Source: JAUREX01 sp044356825
GTDB taxonomy: Bacteria; Pseudomonadota; Alphaproteobacteria; Rhodobacterales; Rhodobacteraceae
Direction: 5' to 3'
DNA length: 6,195 nucleotides
Assembly (NCBI GenBank): GCA_044356825.1
Contig: JBIKVM010000175.1
Coordinates: forward strand, 1 to 6,195
Shown in pieces: positions 1-4,903 of the stretch. Under the pieces are notes generated by a model. That model made no database searches. It saw nothing but the letters and a program-made list of their open reading frames with translations, and was not told the origin of the DNA. Numbering within the stretch: position 1 is the first letter of the stretch; each line of letters opens with the position of its first letter. The position numbers and the translations under genes were made by a program.

Positions 1-1
1 G

Positions 2-994
2 CTGAGCCTTCTGTTCATCACCCACGATCTCGGCATCGTGCGGCGCATCGCCGACCGCGTCTGCGTCATGAAGGACGGCGCCATCGTCGAGACGGGCCCG
101 ACCGCGCGGATCTTCGAGGCCCCGGCCGAGGCCTATACCCGCGCGCTCGTCGCGGCCGAGCCGTCGGGGCGCCCCGAAACCGTCGCGCCCGATGCGCCCG
201 AGGTCGTCTCGGCCGAAGGGCTGCGGGTCTGGTTCCCGATCCGGCGCGGCCTCTTGCGGCGCACGGTCGGCCACATCAAGGCGGTCAACCCCACCGCGCT
301 GCGGCTCCGCGCGGGCGAGACGCTTGGCATCGTGGGCGAGAGCGGATCGGGCAAGACGACGCTCGCGCTCGCGCTCCTGCGTCTTCAGCAGGCCGAGGGG
401 CGGGTCGTCTTCATGGGGCGCGACATCACCGGGCTGGGCGGGCCGGAGCTGCGCGCGCTGCGGTCGGACATGCAGATCGTCTTTCAGGATCCCTTCGGCA
501 GCCTTTCGCCGCGCATGACGGCGGGCGAGATCATCGCCGAGGGGCTCGGCGTGCACGGCCGCGCGGGCAGGGCCGGTGCGGCCGAGGCGGTCGCGCGCAT
601 CATGGCCGAGGTCGGGCTCGATCCCGCGACGGCGGGGCGCTATCCGCACGAGTTCTCGGGCGGGCAGCGCCAGCGCATCGCGATCGCGCGCGCGATGGTG
701 CTGCGGCCACGGATGGTCGTCCTCGATGAGCCGACCTCGGCTCTCGACGCGACGGTGCAGGTCCAGATCGTCGAGTTATTGCGCGAGATGCAGCGCCGCC
801 ATGGCCTGGCCTATCTCTTCATCAGCCACGATCTGCGCGTCGTGCGCGCGATGGCGCACGAGGTCATGGTCATGCGCGCGGGCGACATCGTCGAACGCGG
901 CCCGGTCGAGCAGATTTTCAATGCACCGACAAGCGATTACACCAAGACCCTAATGCGCGCTGCCTTCGCGATGACAACCCTCGCGCAGACGTGA
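2..994 (+). CDS. yejF: ABC transporter ATP-binding protein, tandem ATPase, YejF-like (5' partial)
   Basis: ATPase subunit of a peptide/nickel-type importer; it would power an inner-membrane permease pair fed by a periplasmic binding protein. The reading frame is open from base 2, so the gene begins before the window and 330 residues are visible. The first residues, LFITHD, are the H-loop of a first ATPase domain, followed by its C-terminal segment. A linker leads to a complete second domain: Walker A GESGSGKT (visible residues 112-119), Q-loop Gln162, signature SGGQ (219-222), Walker B VVLDE (239-243) and H-loop His276 in ISHD. All catalytic residues are intact. The double-domain form and phrases such as RAGETLGIVGESGSGKTT and LAYLFISHDLRVVRA resemble E. 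coli YejF (microcin C/peptide importer YejABEF) as I recall it. A Dpp/Opp/Gsi-type dual ATPase is the alternative. Permease genes would be expected upstream, outside the window. The substrate cannot be read from this part. Confidence 0.85.
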   Translation: MSLLFITHDLGIVRRIADRVCVMKDGAIVETGPTARIFEAPAEAYTRALVAAEPSGRPETVAPDAPEVVSAEGLRVWFPIRRGLLRRTVGHIKAVNPTALRLRAGETLGIVGESGSGKTTLALALLRLQQAEGRVVFMGRDITGLGGPELRALRSDMQIVFQDPFGSLSPRMTAGEIIAEGLGVHGRAGRAGAAEAVARIMAEVGLDPATAGRYPHEFSGGQRQRIAIARAMVLRPRMVVLDEPTSALDATVQVQIVELLREMQRRHGLAYLFISHDLRVVRAMAHEVMVMRAGDIVERGPVEQIFNAPTSDYTKTLMRAAFAMTTLAQT

Positions 995-1035
995 ACCCCG
1001 GGGGGCGCGCGGCTGTGGCAGGGTGGTTCCAGTTC

Positions 1036-1041
1036 AGGAGG
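1036..1041 (+). promoter_or_regulatory. Ribosome binding site of the DUF305 gene
   Basis: A perfect AGGAGG five bases before the ATG at 1047. It decides the start codon against the in-frame GTG at 1023. It is the strongest Shine-Dalgarno I noticed in the window and suggests efficient translation of this small exported protein. Confidence 0.8.
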
Positions 1042-1046
1042 CGACC

Positions 1047-1442
1047 ATGAAGGCAGCACGCACCGCAGGTTTCGCAGTTCTCGCAATGATTGCCGTGGCG
1101 GGGCAGGCCCCGGCCCAGCAGGCCGGCGGGCACGACATGCACGCGGGCCACGGCGCCCCCGCCGCCAGCGGCGACACCCCGTCCGCGCGCGCCTTCGCCG
1201 AGGCCAATGCCCGGATGCACGCCGCCATGGACATTCCCATGACCGGCGAGGCCGACATCGACTTCATCCGCGCGATGATCCCCCACCACGAGGGCGCGGT
1301 CGAGATGGCGCGGATCCTGCTGCAATACGGCCGCGATCCCGAGGTGCGCGCGCTGGCGCAGGCGATCATCGACAGCCAGTCGGCCGAGATCGCCTGGATG
1401 CGCGCCTGGATCGAGGCGCACGAGATGCACGCCGATCACTGA
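1047..1442 (+). CDS. Exported DUF305-family protein, His/Met-rich, possible copper binding
   Basis: A 131-residue protein of the DUF305 family. Residues 1-23 form a Sec signal peptide: basic start MKAAR, a hydrophobic stretch FAVLAMIAVAG, and a likely cleavage site after APA (21-23), placing the mature protein in the periplasm. The family core is clear: FIRAMIPHHEGAVEMA (73-88) with the paired His80-His81, then DPEVRALAQAIIDSQSAEIAWM (97-118 region), predicted helical. Both ends of the mature chain carry His/Met clusters (H29, M31, H32, H35; H125, M127, H128, H131). Some DUF305 proteins, such as cyanobacterial CopM, bind copper, so a periplasmic copper role is plausible but inferred. The start at 1047 is chosen because AGGAGG (1036-1041) lies five bases upstream and the signal peptide starts there; an in-frame GTG at 1023 lacks such a site. 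It stands alone between the ABC gene (52-base gap) and the tRNA. Confidence 0.88.
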   Translation: MKAARTAGFAVLAMIAVAGQAPAQQAGGHDMHAGHGAPAASGDTPSARAFAEANARMHAAMDIPMTGEADIDFIRAMIPHHEGAVEMARILLQYGRDPEVRALAQAIIDSQSAEIAWMRAWIEAHEMHADH

Positions 1443-1468
1443 GGCACGCACCGGGACCGGAATCGCGC

Positions 1469-1497
1469 TTGACGCCCGGGGGGCGGTTGGCTATCCC
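1469..1497 (+). promoter_or_regulatory. Putative sigma-70-type promoter for the tRNA gene
   Basis: TTGACG (1469-1474), preceded by C as in many alphaproteobacterial -35 elements, is followed after 17 bases by TATCCC (1492-1497) as a -10. Transcription would begin around 1503-1505, only a few bases before the mature tRNA 5' end at 1509. The spacing and the very short leader fit a tRNA promoter. The -10 matches the consensus at only its first three positions, which is common in GC-rich alphaproteobacteria. The 66-base gap after the DUF305 stop holds nothing else I recognise. Confidence 0.55.
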
Positions 1498-1508
1498 GCG
1501 CGAGCGTC

Positions 1509-1592
1509 GGGCGACGTGCTGCAAGGTGCGGCAGCGGACTGTAACTCCGCCGGGGAGACCCATGCCTGGTTCGATTCCAGGGTCGCCCACCA
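1509..1592 (+). tRNA. tRNA-Tyr (anticodon GUA), class II, atypical D-arm
   Basis: An 84-nt cloverleaf with encoded CCA. The acceptor stem GGGCGAC (1509-1515) pairs perfectly with GTCGCCC (1582-1588), followed by discriminator A1589 and CCA (1590-1592). The anticodon stem GCGGA (1534-1538)/TCCGC (1546-1550) encloses loop CTGTAAC with anticodon GTA at 1541-1543, giving Tyr. A 14-nt variable region (1551-1564) can form a GGG/CCC stem with a GAGA loop, the long arm expected of bacterial tRNA-Tyr. The T-arm is CCTGG (1565-1569), loop TTCGATT, CCAGG (1577-1581). The D-arm is odd: the usual U8 is G1516 and the usual A14 is C1522. A 5-bp stem GCTGC (1518-1522)/GCAGC (1531-1535) is possible but would take two bases of the anticodon stem. 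The discriminator A and the G1-C72 pair fit TyrRS. Whether this is the organism's only tRNA-Tyr or a divergent extra copy cannot be seen here. Confidence 0.8.
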
Positions 1593-1611
1593 CCCCCCCA
1601 ATCCGGACGCT

Positions 1612-2361
1612 TCAGAACGGCATGCCGCCGTCGCTGTCGTCGCCCGCCTCGTCGATGAGGCGGCGCATGTCGGGCACATCAACCCGCCGCGTCCCTGCCA
1701 GCACGATCACCCCGTCGCGCTTCAGCGCCGAGATCTGGCGGCTCACGGTCTCGAGCGTGAGGCCGAGGTAATCGGCCATCGCCTCGCGCGTCAGTGGCAG
1801 ATCGAAACTCGCGCGGCCGCGGGGCCCCTGCGCCTTCAGCGCCGCATCGCGCCGGGCAAGGATCACGAGCAGGCTCGCGATCTTTTCGCGCGCGGTCTTG
1901 CGGCCCAGGAGCAGCATCCATTCGCGCGCCGCATCGAGTTCATCGAGCGTCATCTCGAGCAGGCGCTGCCCGATGTGGGGCAGCTCTTTCAGGATCGTCT
2001 CGAACCGCGCCTTGCGAAAGCAGCACATGACCACGTCCGTCGTCGCGGTCACGTCATAGGCGGCGCGCTCGCGCCCCGGTCGGCCCACGAAATCCGACGG
2101 CAGCAGCAGCCCGACCATCTGGCGCCGCCCGTCCTCCATCGTCTGCGTGAGCGTCGCGATGCCCGAGACGACCGAGGCCACGAAATCCATCCGCTCGCCC
2201 GACAGCACGATGGTCTGGCCGGCCTCGAAGCTGCGATAGTATTTCGCCTGGTCGAGAAGGACGAGTTCATCCTCCTCGCACCGGGCGCAAACGGCCCTGT
2301 GGCGGATCGGGCAATCGCCGCATGCCTGACGGCCATTCTGGTGAAATGCCTGCAACCGCAC
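1612..2361 (-). CDS. fnrL: FnrL, Fnr/Crp-family oxygen-responsive transcription regulator
   Basis: Cytoplasmic global regulator of anaerobic, microaerobic and phototrophic genes; its [4Fe-4S] cluster is destroyed by O2, so it dimerises and binds DNA only when oxygen is low. From the GTG at 2361 it has 249 residues. Cysteines at 14, 17, 25 and 28 (CGDCPIRHRAVCARC) plus Cys113/Cys114 provide the cluster ligands; E. coli Fnr likewise uses three N-terminal cysteines and Cys122. A cyclic-nucleotide-like beta-roll follows, then a long dimer helix (LLEMTLDELDAAREWMLLLG) and a helix-turn-helix with LGLTLETVSR, whose E204, S207 and R208 match the Fnr residues that read TTGAT half-sites. The in-frame TTG at 2385 would add eight residues but lies inside the FNR box, so I prefer the GTG, which has AAAAGG six bases upstream; this choice is uncertain. 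Divergent from hemN and probably autoregulated through the shared box. The 3' end lies 19 bases from the converging tRNA. Confidence 0.9.
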   Translation of the reverse strand: MRLQAFHQNGRQACGDCPIRHRAVCARCEEDELVLLDQAKYYRSFEAGQTIVLSGERMDFVASVVSGIATLTQTMEDGRRQMVGLLLPSDFVGRPGRERAAYDVTATTDVVMCCFRKARFETILKELPHIGQRLLEMTLDELDAAREWMLLLGRKTAREKIASLLVILARRDAALKAQGPRGRASFDLPLTREAMADYLGLTLETVSRQISALKRDGVIVLAGTRRVDVPDMRRLIDEAGDDSDGGMPF

Positions 2362-2371
2362 GTTCGGCCTT

Positions 2372-2385
2372 TTGATCCAAGTCAA
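2372..2385. promoter_or_regulatory. FNR box (FnrL operator) between fnrL and hemN
   Basis: TTGATCCAAGTCAA is a near-perfect Fnr-type site (consensus TTGAT-N4-ATCAA), differing only in G for A at the first base of the right half-site. Its centre (about 2378.5) is 41.5 bases before the hemN ATG at 2420, the class II activation distance if transcription starts at or next to that ATG. On the other strand it ends ten bases before the preferred fnrL start, too close for class II activation of fnrL, so autorepression there is more likely. The site supplies a TTG on each strand that reads open into each gene; I treat neither as a start. Confidence 0.88.
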
Positions 2386-2388
2386 TGC

Positions 2389-2405
2389 TTACAGCTGCCC
2401 TGTAA
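2389..2405. promoter_or_regulatory. Perfect inverted repeat in the hemN promoter, unidentified operator candidate
   Basis: TTACAG (2389-2394), five bases CTGCC, then CTGTAA (2400-2405): a perfect 6-bp-arm palindrome three bases downstream of the FNR box and ahead of the hemN ATG. It does not fit the Fnr consensus or the CrtJ/PpsR TGT-N12-ACA pattern. It overlaps the probable core promoter, so a bound protein would most simply repress hemN. It could also be chance. Confidence 0.35.
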
Positions 2406-2419
2406 ACCAAACTAGCCAC

Positions 2420-3775
2420 ATGACAGCTGATCCGCAACTCGCCGCACTGGGGCTATTTGACGCGCGCGTGCCGCGCTACACGAGCTATCCGACCGCGCCC
2501 CAATTCGGCGCCGCGGTCGGCCCGGATGATTTCACGCGCTGGATCCGGGCGATCCCGCCAGGGTCGCGGATCTCGCTCTATCTGCATGTGCCGTTCTGCC
2601 GGCGGCTGTGCTGGTTCTGCGCCTGCCGCACCCAGGGCAGCCCGACCGAGCGGCCCGTCATCGCCTATGCCGAGACGCTCGCGGCCGAGATCGCGATGCT
2701 CGGGCGCCTCCTGCCCGAGGGCGTCACCCTCTCGCGGCTGCATTGGGGCGGGGGGACGCCCACCATGCTGCCCCCGGCCGAGATCCGCGCCCTCTCGCGC
2801 GCCATCGCCGCCATCGCGCCGATGGCCAGGGGCGGCGAGTTCTCGGTCGAGATCGACCCCAATGAAATCGACGCGCCGCGCCTCGATGCGCTGGCCGAGG
2901 CGGGGATGAACCGCGCCTCGATCGGGGTGCAGGATTTCGACGAGGTGATCCAGAAGGCGATCGGCCGCGACCAGAGCTTCGAGATCACCGCCGAGGCCGT
3001 GGCGGGCCTGCGCGCGCGCGGGATCGCGAGCCTCAATGCCGACATCGTCTATGGCCTGCCGCACCAGACGCCCGAGCGCATCGCGGCCTCGGTGCAAAAG
3101 CTCCTCTCGCTCTCGCCCGAGCGGGTCGCGCTTTATGGCTACGCCCATGTGCCGTGGATGTCGCGCCGACAGCAACTCATCCCCTCGGATGCGATCCCGG
3201 GCGCGGAGGAGCGGCTCGATCTCTTTGAGGTCGCGCGCGAGCTTTTCGAATGGGACGGCTTCGTGCCCGTCGGGATCGACCATTTCGCGCGCCCCGCCGA
3301 CGGTCTCGCGCGCGCGCTGGCCGAGGGGCGGCTGCGGCGCAACTTCCAGGGCTATACCGATGACGCCGCGCCGGTGCTGATCGGGCTCGGCGCCTCGGCC
3401 ATTTCGCGCTTTCCGCAAGGCTTCGCGCAGAACGCGGCCGCCACATCCGATTACGCCCGCGCGATCCGCGAGGGGCGGCTTGCCACGGCGCGGGGCCATG
3501 CCTTTGCGGGCGAGGACCTCTTGCGCGCGCGGATGATCGAGATGCTCCTGTGCGATTTCGCCATCGACCGGGCCGCCATGGTGCGCGCCTTTCCGGATGG
3601 GGCGGCGACGGTTGATGCGCTCCTGTCCGAGGCGGCGGCGCAATTCGGCCCCATGGTGACGCATGACGCGCGCGGACTGTCCATAACCCGGCGCGGACGG
3701 CCGCTCGCGCGGATGATCGCGCGGGTGTTCGACGCCTACGACCTCTCGAAGGCGGGGCATTCGAGCGCGGTCTGA
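2420..3775 (+). CDS. hemN: HemN, oxygen-independent coproporphyrinogen III oxidase
   Basis: Radical-SAM enzyme that oxidatively decarboxylates two propionates of coproporphyrinogen III to give protoporphyrinogen IX without oxygen, serving haem (and possibly bacteriochlorophyll) synthesis in the cytoplasm. It has 451 residues, close to E. coli HemN. The cluster motif is YLHVPFCRRLCWFCAC: Tyr54, Cys60, Cys64, Cys67 and Cys69 line up with E. coli Y56, C62, C66, C69 and C71. The SAM-binding GGGTPT lies at 110-115, SVEIDPNE and IGVQDF follow in the barrel, and NFQGYTDD is typical of genuine HemN rather than HemW. The ATG at 2420 is chosen because MTADPQLAALGLFDARVPRYTSYPT matches a family N-terminus; the upstream open frame from TTG at 2372 lies in the FNR box. 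No Shine-Dalgarno is visible before the ATG. FnrL-dependent anaerobic induction is expected. Convergent with the aminotransferase, stops five bases apart. Confidence 0.94.
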   Translation: MTADPQLAALGLFDARVPRYTSYPTAPQFGAAVGPDDFTRWIRAIPPGSRISLYLHVPFCRRLCWFCACRTQGSPTERPVIAYAETLAAEIAMLGRLLPEGVTLSRLHWGGGTPTMLPPAEIRALSRAIAAIAPMARGGEFSVEIDPNEIDAPRLDALAEAGMNRASIGVQDFDEVIQKAIGRDQSFEITAEAVAGLRARGIASLNADIVYGLPHQTPERIAASVQKLLSLSPERVALYGYAHVPWMSRRQQLIPSDAIPGAEERLDLFEVARELFEWDGFVPVGIDHFARPADGLARALAEGRLRRNFQGYTDDAAPVLIGLGASAISRFPQGFAQNAAATSDYARAIREGRLATARGHAFAGEDLLRARMIEMLLCDFAIDRAAMVRAFPDGAATVDALLSEAAAQFGPMVTHDARGLSITRRGRPLARMIARVFDAYDLSKAGHSSAV

Positions 3776-3784
3776 AGCCTTCAG
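3772..3784. other. Palindrome spanning the two convergent stop codons
   Basis: CTGAAGCCTTCAG is a perfect 6-bp inverted repeat around a single central C. It contains the hemN TGA on the plus strand (3773-3775) and the aminotransferase TGA on the minus strand (3781-3783). As RNA it could form only a weak five-pair stem with a three-base loop and no following U-run on either strand, so I do not call it a terminator. No other intergenic sequence exists here, so each transcript must run into the opposing gene. Confidence 0.5.
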
Positions 3785-4896
3785 CCGCGCGCCTCGGCCA
3801 GCGCGTCTGCCAGCGCGCCGGGCAGGGCGGCGGCAAAGGCGCGATGCTCGGCCTCGCGCCCGCAACTGACGCGGATGCAGCGGTCGTGCGGGGCGACGAA
3901 GGGCATGCGCACGAAAACCCCGCGCGCCACCAGCCCGGCCAGCACGCGGCGGGCAAAGGCGCCGTCGGCGCCGCAGTCGATGGTGACGAAGTTCGTGGCA
4001 GAGGGCAGGGCGCGCAGCCCGTGCTGCGCCGCGATCTCGCCGATGCGGGCGCGCGAGGCGGCGACCTCGGCCCGGACCGACCCGATCCATCCCTGATCGC
4101 CCAGCGCCGCAAGCGCCCCGGCCTGCGCGATGCGTCCGAGGCCGAAGTGGTTGCGCACCCGGTCGAAGGCCGCGATCAGCCCGGGCGCCCCGATGGCATA
4201 GCCCACCCGCAGACCCGCAAGGCCGTGCGCCTTGGAAAAGGTCCGCATCCGGATCACGCGCGGGTCGTCGGGGTCGATCCGCGCGGCCGTCCCCTCGGGC
4301 GCGAGATCGACATAGGCCTCGTCGAGGATCAGCAGCGTCCCCTCGGGCAGGCGCGCGAGCATCGCCTCGATCCGCGCTCCCGGATGGTGCGAGCCCATCG
4401 GATTGTCGGGGTTGGCCAGATAGAGCAGCTTCGCCCCCGTCGCCGCGGCGCGCGCGATCAGCGCGTCGGGGTCCTCGTGGTCGCCCGCATAGGGCACCCG
4501 CTCGAGCACGCCGCCAAAGCCCGCGACATGGAAGTTGAAGGTCGGATAGGCGCCATCCGACGTGACCACCCGGTCGCCCTCGGCGACCGTCAGGCGCACG
4601 AGATAGCCCAGCAGCCCGTCGATGCCCTCGCCCGCGACGATGTTCTCGGGCTTCGCCCCGTGATGGGCGGCGATGGCCGCGCGCAGCGCATGCACCTCGG
4701 GGTCGCCATACATCCACGCCTCGGGCGCCGCCGCCTGCATGGCGGCGATCGCGGCGGGCGAGGGGCCGAAGATGCTTTCATTCGCGCCGATGCGGGCCGC
4801 GAAGGGCGCGCCGCGCCGGCGTTCCTGCGTCTCGGGCCCGACGAAGGGCACGGTCGCGGGCAGGGACGCGACCAGATCGGTCAGGCGCGCGCCCAT
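3781..4896 (-). CDS. HisC-like class I/II PLP-dependent aminotransferase
   Basis: A 371-residue fold-type I aminotransferase of the histidinol-phosphate aminotransferase group. Visible landmarks are IGANESIFGPSP (36-47, substrate-end segment), the NPDNPMG loop with Asn165, Asp192 and Tyr195 in LILDEAYVDLAP, the PLP Schiff-base Lys222 in TFSKAHGLAGLRVGY, Arg230, and a C-terminal RVSCGRE that supplies the carboxylate-binding Arg. The active site looks complete. The exact substrate is open: histidinol phosphate, aromatic amino acids, or a CobD-like threonine-phosphate role are all possible, and no his or cob genes sit beside it. The ATG at 4896 is chosen because the protein becomes HisC-like exactly there and it lies seven bases after the helicase stop codon; the open frame further upstream runs antisense-like through the helicase tail. 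GAGGG about 11 bases upstream is a weak, distant ribosome site, so translational coupling to the helicase is likely. Confidence 0.88.
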   Translation of the reverse strand: MGARLTDLVASLPATVPFVGPETQERRRGAPFAARIGANESIFGPSPAAIAAMQAAAPEAWMYGDPEVHALRAAIAAHHGAKPENIVAGEGIDGLLGYLVRLTVAEGDRVVTSDGAYPTFNFHVAGFGGVLERVPYAGDHEDPDALIARAAATGAKLLYLANPDNPMGSHHPGARIEAMLARLPEGTLLILDEAYVDLAPEGTAARIDPDDPRVIRMRTFSKAHGLAGLRVGYAIGAPGLIAAFDRVRNHFGLGRIAQAGALAALGDQGWIGSVRAEVAASRARIGEIAAQHGLRALPSATNFVTIDCGADGAFARRVLAGLVARGVFVRMPFVAPHDRCIRVSCGREAEHRAFAAALPGALADALAEARG

Positions 4897-4903
4897 CGCG
4901 CGA

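Noticed and set aside
997..1007. CCCGGGGGGCG repeated exactly at 1475-1485, flanking the DUF305 gene
   Set aside because: An 11-base G/C-only match is easily chance in this composition, and there are no other signs of a mobile element or target duplication.
995..1035. Terminator after the ABC transporter gene
   Set aside because: The CCCC/GGGG palindrome has no loop space and no U-run follows.
1023..1046. GTG start for the DUF305 protein
   Set aside because: It has no ribosome site and would add eight residues before a normal signal peptide; AGGAGG points to the ATG at 1047.
1509..1592. Selenocysteine tRNA or allo-tRNA interpretation of the odd tRNA
   Set aside because: The anticodon is GUA, not UCA, and the acceptor and T stems are a normal 7 and 5 pairs. 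Class II tRNA-Tyr explains everything but the D-arm.
2372..2419. TTG start at 2372 for hemN
   Set aside because: The TTG is the first half of the FNR box and the added 16 residues do not look like a HemN N-terminus.
2453..4717. A 754-codon open frame on the minus strand through hemN and into the aminotransferase gene
   Set aside because: It is antisense to clear HemN and out of frame with the aminotransferase. Its composition (Arg/Ala/Gly/Pro-rich, no domain) is typical of a GC-rich shadow frame.
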